Notes under the pieces: generated by a model
What the model saw: only the letters and a program-made list of their open reading frames with translations
Databases searched by the model: none
Told to the model about the DNA's origin: nothing
Made by a program: the position numbers and the translations under genes
Shown: positions 26,179-34,661 of the stretch, one piece after another
Layout of the letters: the number at the start of each line of letters is the position of its first letter
Numbering within the stretch: the stretch's first letter is position 1
From: Zhongshania aquatica
GTDB taxonomy: Bacteria; Pseudomonadota; Gammaproteobacteria; Pseudomonadales; Spongiibacteraceae
Assembly: GCF_027257955.1 (NCBI RefSeq)
Contig: NZ_JANZNQ010000001.1
Location: forward strand, 1-64,000
Length of the DNA: 64,000 nt
Direction of reading: 5' to 3'

Positions 26179-27171
26179 ATGGCTAAATTATCAGTGCTCG
26201 ACCTCTCCCCCATCACCGCCGACGGTGATGCGAGCAAGTCACTACAGAACAGCCTTTCGCTGGCGCAGCACGCCGAAAAATGGGGGTTTAACCGCTACTG
26301 GCTGGCGGAGCACCACAATATGCAGGGCATTGCCAGCGCAGCCACCGCCGTAGTGATTGCTCACATCGCCGGGGGCACAAAAACCATCCGTGTTGGCGCT
26401 GGCGGCGTGATGCTGCCCAACCACGCACCACTGATTATTGCTGAACAATTTGGCACCCTCGAAGCTTTGTTTCCGAATCGCATTGACCTCGGTCTTGGCC
26501 GCGCACCGGGCACCGACCAAGCAACAGCCTATGCTATGCGCCGTAATTTAGACGCCGACGTCGATCAGTTTCCTAGGGATGTTGTCGAACTGATGGGCTA
26601 TTTTGGCGAGCCGCGCAATGGCCAAAGAATTCACGCCATACCCGGAAGCGGCCTTAATATCCCCTTCTGGATTTTGGGCTCTAGCTTATTTGGCGCCCAG
26701 CTGGCAGCATCTTTGGGTTTGCCCTACGCCTTTGCCTCGCACTTTGCACCAGATCAAATGCTGCCAGCAATCGCTCTTTACAGAGAACGTTTTCGCCCTT
26801 CGGCACAATTAGAAAAGCCCTATGTCATGCTCGGCTACAACGTCTTTGCCGCTGACACCGACGCCCAAGCGCATTACATCGCCAGTTCGATGCAGCGTGC
26901 ATTTGTTAATTTGCGGCGTGGGCAACCGGGGAAATTACAAGCACCCGCAGACGGCTACTTAGAGCAATTACCCGCTGGCGATCAAATGCTGCTCAAACAG
27001 ATCATGTCCTGTTCAGCAATTGGAACGGCAGACAAGGTACAGAGAGATATGCAGGAGTTCATCGACCGAACCCAGGCAGACGAGCTGATGATCACCTCAC
27101 AGATATACACCCATGAGGCGCGATTGAGGTCTTACGAACTTGTCTCATCTCTACAGGGAACACTGAGCTAA
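26179..27171 (+). CDS. LLM-class flavin-dependent oxidoreductase (luciferase-like)
   Basis: 330-aa bacterial-luciferase-like flavin monooxygenase fold of the MsnO8-type branch. Visible family features are LDLSPI at the start, [20 protein letters not shown] at about 39-58 and [17 protein letters not shown] near 95-111. These enzymes use reduced FMN or F420 from a separate reductase; here FMN is expected. The single-component nature and lack of a LuxB partner argue against luminescence. It is convergent with mscS. Confidence 0.9.
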   Translation: MAKLSVLDLSPITADGDASKSLQNSLSLAQHAEKWGFNRYWLAEHHNMQGIASAATAVVIAHIAGGTKTIRVGAGGVMLPNHAPLIIAEQFGTLEALFPNRIDLGLGRAPGTDQATAYAMRRNLDADVDQFPRDVVELMGYFGEPRNGQRIHAIPGSGLNIPFWILGSSLFGAQLAASLGLPYAFASHFAPDQMLPAIALYRERFRPSAQLEKPYVMLGYNVFAADTDAQAHYIASSMQRAFVNLRRGQPGKLQAPADGYLEQLPAGDQMLLKQIMSCSAIGTADKVQRDMQEFIDRTQADELMITSQIYTHEARLRSYELVSSLQGTLS

Positions 27172-27219
27172 GCAAGACTTCTGCTGAAACTGGCCTGCAA
27201 AACAACAGGCAGTAGCAGC

Positions 27220-28539
27220 TTATTTACCCATGCTCTCGTTGAGCACCCGCACCTCGCGTTGCGGGAAGGGAATTTGGAATCCGTTGTCGCGCATGGCTTC
27301 GAAAATCATCAACAGTAGATCGCCGCCGACGCGATTTTTGCCATCATCGATACCAATCATCCAAAACTCAACAAACATATTGACGCCGGAATCCCCAAAA
27401 CTATCTATTTCACAGTCTGGCCGCTCTTCAAAGGGAATATCCTCGCCGCTAATAACCTGTTCATGGGAGGCGACAGTTTCTTTGATAATTTCGACCAACT
27501 GACGGATATCCGAATCGTAGGCCACAGAAAAATCAACACGGTACCGTTGCTTCTTATTTTTATGGGTCCAGTTGGTAAAACTCTCGGTCACAAATTTTTC
27601 ATTTGGAACCATGATGTCTTTACCATCGTAGGTTTCCAATGTTGTAGAACGCAGCGTCAGCTCGCGAACGACACCTGTCCGGCCATCTTCAAGTTCAATG
27701 TAATCATCTATGGAAACAGAGCGGTCGAGCAAAATAATAATGCCAGATATAAAATTAGACGCAATCGCCTGCAAACCAAAACCAAGCCCCACACCCAGAG
27801 CGCCACCAAATACCGCCAGCGCGGTCAGATTTATCCCCATTACCTGTAACAGCAATAAGAAAATTAGAACAAAAACAGCAACTTCGAACAGTTTTGCCGC
27901 CACTTCTTTGGTACGAAAATCCAGTTTGTCCTGACGTCGGATAATCTCTTTACCGGTGCTGCTTGACACCCGTCCCAACCAAAAAAGCAGCGAGCCAAAT
28001 AGCGCCACTCGAAGCACGCCATACGCCGAAATTTCAATATTGCCCAAGGAGACCTGCATAGCCTCAAGTGTGGCAACAATAGGTTTAAGTACATTCAATA
28101 AATGTAAAAACAACAATGGCTGGCCAATCCAGCGAAACACAAAGGCGATGAAATCGTTCTTAACATAATCACGAATCAAAGACCGGAAAACCAACATCAT
28201 CGCAACATACAAAGCTGTCCGTACCAGCCAGAACGCCCCAATAAACTGCGCACTCACCTCAACCGCAAGACTCAAGACCAAAATAGTTAGCAAGGGAAAT
28301 ATAAGAACACCTAGCTTGCCGGTCAGTTTACGTAACGGCTTTAAAGGAGCATTGGTAGGTGCATCAGCAAAGAGCGGAACAAATTTGCGAATATACGTAG
28401 TGATAAAAAAAGTAATACCGAAAACAACCAATACCAACGCTAACTGCGCGTAGGTCTCTGTTTGTAAAAGAACAGCAAATACCTGATCAGCAAGGTCTAA
28501 CGTAGCCAATTTGAAATTATCAAAATCCACACAATGCAC
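27220..28539 (-). CDS. mechanosensitive ion channel, MscS family
   Basis: Inner-membrane small-conductance mechanosensitive channel, 439 aa, larger than E. coli MscS (286 aa). About five hydrophobic segments precede the conserved pore helix and MscS domain: GGALGVGLGFGLQAIASNF (Gly/Ala-rich TM3), then GIIILLDRSVSIDDYI and STTLETYDGKDIMVPN, the beta-domain signature. The cytoplasmic vestibule domain ends at PFPQREVRVL. It releases solutes on hypo-osmotic shock. It appears monocistronic and convergent with the LLM oxidoreductase. Confidence 0.92.
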   Translation of the reverse strand: MHCVDFDNFKLATLDLADQVFAVLLQTETYAQLALVLVVFGITFFITTYIRKFVPLFADAPTNAPLKPLRKLTGKLGVLIFPLLTILVLSLAVEVSAQFIGAFWLVRTALYVAMMLVFRSLIRDYVKNDFIAFVFRWIGQPLLFLHLLNVLKPIVATLEAMQVSLGNIEISAYGVLRVALFGSLLFWLGRVSSSTGKEIIRRQDKLDFRTKEVAAKLFEVAVFVLIFLLLLQVMGINLTALAVFGGALGVGLGFGLQAIASNFISGIIILLDRSVSIDDYIELEDGRTGVVRELTLRSTTLETYDGKDIMVPNEKFVTESFTNWTHKNKKQRYRVDFSVAYDSDIRQLVEIIKETVASHEQVISGEDIPFEERPDCEIDSFGDSGVNMFVEFWMIGIDDGKNRVGGDLLLMIFEAMRDNGFQIPFPQREVRVLNESMGK

Positions 28540-28626
28540 TCTTGTTATTCATTTTTATCGGGTAAAAGTTTGTCCCTTTTACTCGGTCTTACTCACTTTG
28601 TTAACGCCACCTGATTTTACTAAAAG

Positions 28627-29037
28627 CTAGCTTTTTAGAAGGCCTGCATCACGTATAAGAATATCGTGACCATAAGAATTATCGATACTGCACAACCACC
28701 TACCATCTGCTACTTTATTGAAAACATAACACGCTTTTCGTTCTACTGCCGGGTAGTTTGGTGCGGCAACTTCGGTAAGCGCTAAAACAAGGCAGGTATC
28801 ACCAGACTCAAGTATCTGCATCCCCCTTTGTCTTACTTGTAAACCATTCTTAAAATACACCGCTATTTTCTCGAAGGCCGCTCGTATCTCCGCCTTACCA
28901 ACGGCATTCCGCCCAGGCTCGACCACAAGTACCGCATTATCGGTATAGATATTGAGAAGCGTATCAAAATCCTCCCTAACTATCGCCTCATCAGCCCGTG
29001 CTATTTGCAATATAACTGGATGCTTATCCAAAACCAC
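28627..29037 (-). CDS. SnoaL/NTF2-like fold protein
   Basis: 136-aa protein with the NTF2-like cone fold pattern: an N-terminal helix (ARADEAIVREDFDTLLNIYTD), then NAVLVVEPGRNAVGKAEIRAAF, typical of the YybH/SnoaL-like group. Such proteins range from isomerases to simple ligand binders, so function cannot be assigned. The GTG start is 14 nt inside the end of the acetyltransferase frame (stop at 29024), so the two were once translationally coupled; a GAGGAA ribosome site precedes it. Confidence 0.75.
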   Translation of the reverse strand: MVLDKHPVILQIARADEAIVREDFDTLLNIYTDNAVLVVEPGRNAVGKAEIRAAFEKIAVYFKNGLQVRQRGMQILESGDTCLVLALTEVAAPNYPAVERKACYVFNKVADGRWLCSIDNSYGHDILIRDAGLLKS

Positions 29038-29467
29038 TTCCTCGCTTGATTGTGTCGGGTATTAATCTCTTAGCGGCGCATAAGGTATCTTCCACGCTGT
29101 AACCAAGTGAATGATAGAGTGCCAATACGCTCTTATTTGAACTGCGAACGTGAATGTCCAATTTAGGGCAGCCAATACTAGCAAGATGCTCCTCGATATG
29201 CCCCGTCAATAATCTCCCGACTCCCCGCCCCTGATATGCCGGTGAAACCACTAAATAATAAATAGCACTTCGGTGACCATCGTAGCCAGCCATCGCAGAA
29301 GCGATGACATTACCATCGACCTCAGCGACAAAAAACAATTCAGGCTGCACCTTGAGTTTTCTAGAAATATCCTTATCTAGATCATTCCACAGGCGAGTCA
29401 GATTACACCGTTCTCACAAGGCAATAACTGCCGCTCTACCACTTTCCTTAAATGATCTTATTATCAT
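29024..29467 (-). pseudogene. YpeA-type GNAT acetyltransferase interrupted by TGA
   Basis: The open part (29350 down to 29024, 108 aa from a GTG) has the acetyl-CoA site VSPAYQGRGVGRLLTGH and the C-terminal ALYHSLGYSVEDT. It lacks the N-terminal strand and helix. Those are present upstream in the same frame from ATG 29467: MIIRSFKESGRAAVIAL, TGA (29416-29414), ERCNLTRLWNDLDKDISRKL. In YpeA-like enzymes this spot reads LWERC, so TGA replaces TGG (Trp). The full frame would be 147 codons, the normal family length. One base change therefore makes this a pseudogene, unless it is a base error or translation restarts downstream. Confidence 0.8.
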
Positions 29468-29741
29468 TTCACACCCTCGATCTACTTCCCAGATTTGCTA
29501 CTACCGCGTTCCGTAACCACCAAAATAGTGATGTGGATCTCGCTTTTAAAATCATCACACCCAAATGCGTATTATTACTAATACGGAAAAATAGGTAACT
29601 CAGACATAGTCCATTCACAGCTGGGACGGACATTCCAATAACTAGTCTGCTGCTAACAATACCTTAACTGAACAATCCATTCGTTCCGTTTAAAATTCTG
29701 CTTAGCAACACACAACGCACATAGTCTAGCGAACGAAAGCC

Positions 29742-30575
29742 ATGAAAAGAATTGCGTGTATCAGCACGATCACCACACAGCCAGACGAGGGAGATGCGTC
29801 TACTCAGCTCATGGCGCTCTATAACTCAAGCCGAGTTTACAACAGAGAAAACGATATTACCGGTGTATTCCTTGTTTCAGATAGCAGCTGCTTGCAGGTT
29901 ATGGAAGGTAACGCTGAATCACTAGCGAGTGCCGTTTACCGCATGGGGCGTGATCCACGTATCAGCGATTTCAGCGTAGTCATGAATAGCACCGCCGATG
30001 TCGCAGAATTTTCCGGTTGGAAAATCCGTATCATTAGCGCAGGAACAGACGCCCATTTAGATTTTGTCGCACGACTCAAAGAAATCGTAGCCGACAAAAT
30101 TCAAGCCAAAAGCAGTCATGACAGCACACGCTTAGAAAGCTTTTTTGGCACACCCAAGCTTGCCGCTAATTCCCAGCCCCCAAAGTTAGCCGAATCGACA
30201 TCGACAGGCACTAGCAGCACACGTAAAAAAGTATACGATGATTGTGTCGTGTCCGTCTCTGCTTGGCCGCGACCGACGCAGATGAGGATGACACCAGAAC
30301 TCATTCGCCTCTGCTCAAACCTCACAAAAAGACCTGCACATTTCGAACGTATTTTGGCCTTAAAGCTGTGTTCGTCTACTGAAAAACTAACTCATTATTT
30401 ATCAATCTTAGAAAGCTTAGGCCTATTAAAAACCCACTCTAGCGTCGGAGCCCCAAATTTGAGCGTCGTCAGCAATCAGTCGATAACAACAAACACGACA
30501 GCGTCAGCGGCGAGCACAACCGCCGATCGATTCAGTCGCGTTCTCAGACGTTTTATCGCATCCGCGAAATCCTAG
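29742..30575 (+). CDS. BLUF-domain-like sensor with C-terminal winged-helix-like region
   Basis: 277 aa. Residues 1-97 follow the BLUF blue-light/FAD domain: helix with N34 ([13 protein letters not shown], equivalent to AppA N45), Q52 (CLQVMEG, equivalent to AppA Q63) and W in FSGWKIRI. The photoactive Tyr (AppA Y21, in YRS) aligns with C6 in ACIS, so normal BLUF photochemistry may be lost. A low-complexity linker (about 125-165, Ser/Thr-rich) leads to a helical segment (about 185-235, ending [13 protein letters not shown]) resembling the winged-helix end of DUF4388-type proteins. It starts a four-gene operon with a small GTPase (13 bp later) and two roadblock proteins, suggesting it is the operon's input. 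Light sensing is unproven. Confidence 0.8.
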   Translation: MKRIACISTITTQPDEGDASTQLMALYNSSRVYNRENDITGVFLVSDSSCLQVMEGNAESLASAVYRMGRDPRISDFSVVMNSTADVAEFSGWKIRIISAGTDAHLDFVARLKEIVADKIQAKSSHDSTRLESFFGTPKLAANSQPPKLAESTSTGTSSTRKKVYDDCVVSVSAWPRPTQMRMTPELIRLCSNLTKRPAHFERILALKLCSSTEKLTHYLSILESLGLLKTHSSVGAPNLSVVSNQSITTNTTASAASTTADRFSRVLRRFIASAKS

Positions 30576-30588
30576 GAAGTCGCAAAGA

Positions 30589-31158
30589 ATGGATCAGATT
30601 TATAATAAATTAGCGATAGTGGGTGAAGTGGGAGCAGGCAAAACCCAGCTCATTAACACTATCAGTGAAATCTCTCCCTTTGCCACCGAAGCCAAATCTT
30701 CGGTAGATATTGGCAAGGAATACACCACAGTTGGTATCGATTATGGTCGCTTGAGTCTAGATGCCGATATCGCACTTGGACTCTTTGGTTTACCCGGACA
30801 GAAACGTTTTTCGCTGCTGTGGGATATGGTGAACACCTCATTGTGGGGGCTAGTAATTCTGGTCAAATACGGCGATGGCATTAATATCGAGGCTATCGAC
30901 GATATTCTTACCCACTTCCAACCACTTAAAAATAACGTTCCCGTTATCGTAGGTGTCAGCCACGCCGAAAACGCCACCGCCGAAGAATTAGATGTACTTA
31001 TGGAATTTTTAGAACACGTATTACAAGGGCACGGTTTATCCGCCCCGATCATGCCTGTTGACCCAAGGGACGTTGAATCTTCTCTCATGCTTCTGCAAAT
31101 GATCGACGCAATTAATAACACTGAGGAATACGAAGGAGCGCAATTAAATGTCGTTTAA
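30589..31158 (+). CDS. small Ras-like/MglA-CvnD-type GTPase
   Basis: 189-aa P-loop protein. Walker A/G1 is G12-EVGAGKT (12-19); a Thr-rich switch I region ([11 protein letters not shown]) follows; G3 is [10 protein letters not shown], where small GTPases have DxAGQE, a variant known in conservon CvnD and roadblock-linked GTPases (FGTPGQERF). G4, normally N/TKxD, reads GVSHAE at about 124-129, close to the THxD form of this family but without the Asp. So guanine preference is probable but not certain. It overlaps the next roadblock gene by 11 nt. The switch between GDP and GTP forms is presumably controlled by the roadblock partners, as MglB controls MglA (inference). Confidence 0.88.
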   Translation: MDQIYNKLAIVGEVGAGKTQLINTISEISPFATEAKSSVDIGKEYTTVGIDYGRLSLDADIALGLFGLPGQKRFSLLWDMVNTSLWGLVILVKYGDGINIEAIDDILTHFQPLKNNVPVIVGVSHAENATAEELDVLMEFLEHVLQGHGLSAPIMPVDPRDVESSLMLLQMIDAINNTEEYEGAQLNVV

Positions 31159-31555
31159 CAAAATGTTGAGTGAGCGACTTATCGACTTATTCAACGAGTA
31201 TTCAGGCAACAATGACGCGATAGAGATTATTTCACTGGCTACGACGGATGGCTTTCCCGTTCATCATTTTTCGCGCCTGAGTGACGGATTTGATGTCGAA
31301 ACCATGGCCGCGGCAGCAAGTACTTTGTATTCAGTAAGCAATGCCGTCACGAAACAGATTCTATCAAAAAGCTTCAAGATTACATTTATTGAATCAGAAC
31401 AGGGCAATGTAGCTTTTGTATCTTTACAGCTGGCTGACAAGGATTTTGTCCTGTCCATGTCGGCCAAAAGCACCATGAACATCGCTAATTTGCGCTTATT
31501 AATCAACCGATTAGCAAATGAAATTGGCGATCTCGATTTAGCTGATGTCGCATAA
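31148..31555 (+). CDS. roadblock/LC7 domain protein
   Basis: 135-aa protein with a roadblock/LC7-type pattern: N-terminal helix, then [17 protein letters not shown] strand-turn-strand, a central helix ([20 protein letters not shown]), and the [18 protein letters not shown] strand pair. Such domains dimerise and act as partners or activating proteins of small GTPases (MglB, CvnB). It starts inside the GTPase gene's end with a GGAG site, so 1:1 translational coupling with the GTPase is likely, supporting a physical complex. Confidence 0.82.
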   Translation: MSFNKMLSERLIDLFNEYSGNNDAIEIISLATTDGFPVHHFSRLSDGFDVETMAAAASTLYSVSNAVTKQILSKSFKITFIESEQGNVAFVSLQLADKDFVLSMSAKSTMNIANLRLLINRLANEIGDLDLADVA

Positions 31556-31676
31556 ACGGCAGAAAGCTCAAACTTCAAGGTTGAACAGAATAGTTGAGGG
31601 CAATTAAAGACAAAAAACTATATCAATAATCATTCAGCTTGAAACAAAAAAAAGATTTCACTAGGAGAGTAAAAAG

Positions 31677-32039
31677 ATGAGTAATTTAAACGACGCAGTA
31701 AAAAGCTTGATGGAAATCGACGGCGCTATGGGTTGTGCAGTTGTAGACTACACCTCAGGGATGTTATTGGGTTCAGCAGGTTCTGGGGTTGACCTTGAAA
31801 TGGCTGCAGCTGGCAACAGTGAAGTGGTCAAGGCAAAAATGAAAACCATGAAGTCGTTGGGAATCACCGGCAATATAGAAGATATCTTAATCACGCTAGA
31901 CACACAGCTCCATATCATCCGTCCAAGCACAACTAATGAAGGCCTATTTATCTATCTTGTACTCGACAAAAAGAACTCAAACCTAGCACTTGCTCGCCGC
32001 AAAACAGCTGATATTGAAGGTTCACTGCAACGGGTTTAA
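31677..32039 (+). CDS. second roadblock/LC7-like protein
   Basis: 120 aa with a shortened roadblock fold: a helix (LNDAVKSLMEIDGA), the hallmark strand-turn GCAVVDYTSGMLLGSAGSG, helix DLEMAAAGNSEVVKAKMKTM, and strands DILITLDTQLHIIRPS and GLFIYLVLDKK. It differs from the first roadblock protein, so the operon encodes two non-identical forms that could heterodimerise. It lies 121 bp downstream with its own strong AGGAGAG site; a terminator follows, closing the operon. Confidence 0.82.
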   Translation: MSNLNDAVKSLMEIDGAMGCAVVDYTSGMLLGSAGSGVDLEMAAAGNSEVVKAKMKTMKSLGITGNIEDILITLDTQLHIIRPSTTNEGLFIYLVLDKKNSNLALARRKTADIEGSLQRV

Positions 32040-32100
32040 TTAGCCTTAAAATAGGATTTAAGTGCCTTTCAAGAGTATTTTAATCTTAATAACTCAATGT

Positions 32101-32129
32101 AAAAACGCCCTCATAACGAGGGCGTTTTT
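32101..32129. terminator. bidirectional terminator closing the roadblock operon and glnN
   Basis: An ACGCCCTC/GAGGGCGT stem with an ATAAC loop is flanked by A5 on the left and T5 on the right. It lies between the convergent roadblock and glutamine synthetase genes. Confidence 0.93.
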
Positions 32130-32183
32130 ATTTCAATCAATGCCATCTTAAATAAGATGCGCAGTCCAAAGACTGCGTTCACA

Positions 32184-34358
32184 TTATTTAATGAATAGCA
32201 TTTCTGAGTACTTAGGCAGGGGCCACAGGTCGTCAGCAACCAGTGTTTCCAAAGTATCAGCATGACCACGCACATCGACCATCAGACTACGCAAGGTGCT
32301 TGCAGCGTACTGCATGTGAGCCTCAGTAGAATCGAAGTCGTGCACTTCTAGCGCAGCGCTTAATTTAGCAACAGCGGCCATCATTGCATTAGCTTCTTTG
32401 GCAACCGCAGCTGCAACGGTGCTGTCCAGAGAAATACTCATCGCAGCCATCGATGCCGTTGTGCTCGCCAACTGTGACAAATATTCAACCGCAGCTGGGT
32501 AAATACTCGTTGTCGCCATATCTACAACTAATTTGGCTTCTACTTCTATCGATAGTAAATACTGCTCTGAGTAAACCTCGAAACGACTTTCCAGCTCAAC
32601 CGGTGTTAATACGCCAGTGCTAGAAAACAATTTAACAACTGACTCTTCGCGGAACGCGGGTAGCGCGTCAGCAGAGGTCGGCAGGTTTTTCAAGCCACGC
32701 TCTTCCACCGCAATTCGGTGCCATTCACTTGAGTAACCGTCGCCACCAAAAATAACGTTGCTGTGGCCTTCCATTAACTCTTTCAGAACTTTAATCGCAG
32801 CAACAGGCTTGCTAGTGCCAGTAGCTAATTCCGCTTCCAACTTGTCAGCAATCCAGTTCAACGAGTCAGCCAGCATCGTGTTCATTGCTACCAATGGACC
32901 AGATACAGATGCCGAAGAGCCTACCGCACGGAATTCAAATCGGTTGCCGGTGAAAGCAAACGGAGAAGTACGGTTACGGTCGCCAGGATCACGCTCGAAC
33001 TTAAGAATTTGACTCAAGCCTAGGTCCATCAAGCCGCCTACTTCAGACTTCAGCAATTTACCTTCTTTAATGTCGTTAAATACACGCTCAAGTTGGTCAC
33101 CCAAGTAAACAGACAGAATTGCCGGAGGGGCTTCATTCGCGCCTAGGCGATGGTCATTTGACGCAGAAGCGATAACCGCGCGAAGCAATGGTCCAAAAAG
33201 GTGCACACCACGAATTACTGCACCACAAAAGAGCAAGAAGTTAATATTCTCGTGGGGAGTGCTACCCGGGTCAAGCAAGTTACCCTGTGTAGCATTACCC
33301 ACTGACCAGTTAACGTGTTTTCCCGAGCCATTCACGCCCGCAAAGGGTTTTTCGTGCAACAAACATACAAAGCCGTGTCGCTTAGCGGTCAACTTCAGCA
33401 GTGTCATCAGCAGCTGTTGGTGGTCAGATGCAATATTCGCTGCCTCATAATAGGGCGCAATTTCAAACTGACCAGGCGCAACTTCGTTATGATGAGTTTT
33501 CGCTGGAATGCCTAAACGATAGAGCTTGTCTTCCAAATCTTGCATGAAGACTTGAACGCGCTCTGGAATGGCTGCGAAATAATGATCATCAAACTGCTGA
33601 CCTTTTGCAGGCGATGCACCAAACAAAGTACGACCAGCCAATAATAGGTCAGGGCGGCTATTAGCAAAGTTTGAGTCGATCAGGAAGTATTCCTGCTCTG
33701 CACCACAGCTAGAATTCAGCGCGGCGATCTCTGCTTCACCCATTAAGGACAACACGCGCTTACCTGCTTTATTCATTGCCGAGTTAGAGCGCAGCAATGG
33801 GATTTTCTTGTCCAGTGCTTCGCCAGTCCAACTCATGAACACGCTAGGAATCATCAACGTAGAGCCATTATCTGTGTGCATAATATAGGCAGGGCTAGTT
33901 GGATCCCATGCAGTATAACCACGGGCAGCGTTGGTCATACGCAGGCTACCGTTGGGGAATGATGAACCGTCAGGCTCACCCTTGATTAAAAGGCTACCGG
34001 TGAATTCAGTAATTTGGTTGCCGTCAGAATTCGTAATGATAAAGCCGTCATGCTTCTCAGCGGTGGCATTAGTCATTGGGTAGAAAATATGCGAGAAGAA
34101 TTTAACCCCCTTACCCAATGCCCAATCTTTCATGGCCGCAGCAACAACATCAGCCGTTGCAGGATCTAAAGGCGCGCCAGTCTGGACGGTGGTTTTCAGC
34201 GCTTTAAATGCATTTTTAGACAGTGCCTCTTCCATCTTAGCAAGATTAAACACATCACTTGCCCAGATTTTGCTGAGAGGTTCAGGCATCGTAACGTCTA
34301 TTGGCTTACGATTAACAATCTGGGATACAGCTTGAACACGCGCTTGATTGCGACTCAT
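32184..34358 (-). CDS. glnN: glutamine synthetase type III
   Basis: 724-aa GSIII, the large dodecameric form that makes glutamine from glutamate, ammonia and ATP. The length separates it from GSI (about 470 aa). Signature regions include KTHHNEVAPGQFEIAPYYE, GVNGSGKHVNWSVG and NRTSPFAFTGNRFEFRAVGS, where the ATP- and glutamate-binding residues lie. A sigma-54-like promoter is 91 bp upstream of the start, and ammonium-limited expression is expected. GSIII is sparse in gammaproteobacteria and more usual in Bacteroidetes and cyanobacteria, though no base-composition break is obvious by eye. Confidence 0.96.
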   Translation of the reverse strand: MSRNQARVQAVSQIVNRKPIDVTMPEPLSKIWASDVFNLAKMEEALSKNAFKALKTTVQTGAPLDPATADVVAAAMKDWALGKGVKFFSHIFYPMTNATAEKHDGFIITNSDGNQITEFTGSLLIKGEPDGSSFPNGSLRMTNAARGYTAWDPTSPAYIMHTDNGSTLMIPSVFMSWTGEALDKKIPLLRSNSAMNKAGKRVLSLMGEAEIAALNSSCGAEQEYFLIDSNFANSRPDLLLAGRTLFGASPAKGQQFDDHYFAAIPERVQVFMQDLEDKLYRLGIPAKTHHNEVAPGQFEIAPYYEAANIASDHQQLLMTLLKLTAKRHGFVCLLHEKPFAGVNGSGKHVNWSVGNATQGNLLDPGSTPHENINFLLFCGAVIRGVHLFGPLLRAVIASASNDHRLGANEAPPAILSVYLGDQLERVFNDIKEGKLLKSEVGGLMDLGLSQILKFERDPGDRNRTSPFAFTGNRFEFRAVGSSASVSGPLVAMNTMLADSLNWIADKLEAELATGTSKPVAAIKVLKELMEGHSNVIFGGDGYSSEWHRIAVEERGLKNLPTSADALPAFREESVVKLFSSTGVLTPVELESRFEVYSEQYLLSIEVEAKLVVDMATTSIYPAAVEYLSQLASTTASMAAMSISLDSTVAAAVAKEANAMMAAVAKLSAALEVHDFDSTEAHMQYAASTLRSLMVDVRGHADTLETLVADDLWPLPKYSEMLFIK

Positions 34359-34448
34359 TAAGGAGACCTCGCCTTATAGTAAATTAGCTAATGGGTATCA
34401 CTTGAGGTAACTGAGAGGATCAGGAACTGAAATGATTGCGCTTAATCT

Positions 34449-34464
34449 AGCAAAATCTGCACCA
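34449..34464 (-). promoter_or_regulatory. sigma-54 (-24/-12) promoter of glnN
   Basis: On the minus strand this reads TGGTGCAGATTTTGCT, matching the RpoN consensus TGGCACG-N4-TTGCW at TGG, the following C, and TTGCT with exact spacing. The predicted transcript start is about 34437, giving an 80-nt leader before glnN. Nitrogen-regulated activation by NtrC would be the expectation. Confidence 0.6.
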
Positions 34465-34661
34465 ATCTGACGCAAATATACCAAGGAACAGTAAATTTAA
34501 TTATTTTCGAGAAGGCAACATAAGGCCTCGTCTCGCTAGGCCAACTACAACGGTGGGTTTAGCTCATACAAGGTAGAAGAGTTTGTCGGTATACTGCGCG
34601 TCTTTTGTATCCCCTAGCCTGCAAATGCGCCAGCGCAAGCAAACACAGCGAAGCCAATACC

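Noticed and set aside
26179-27171. A luminescence (luxA) gene
   Set aside because: It is a single LLM-class protein without luxB, luxCDE or a reductase nearby.
29414-29416. TGA as a selenocysteine codon
   Set aside because: The aligned family residue is Trp, not Cys, and no bacterial SECIS-like hairpin follows the TGA.
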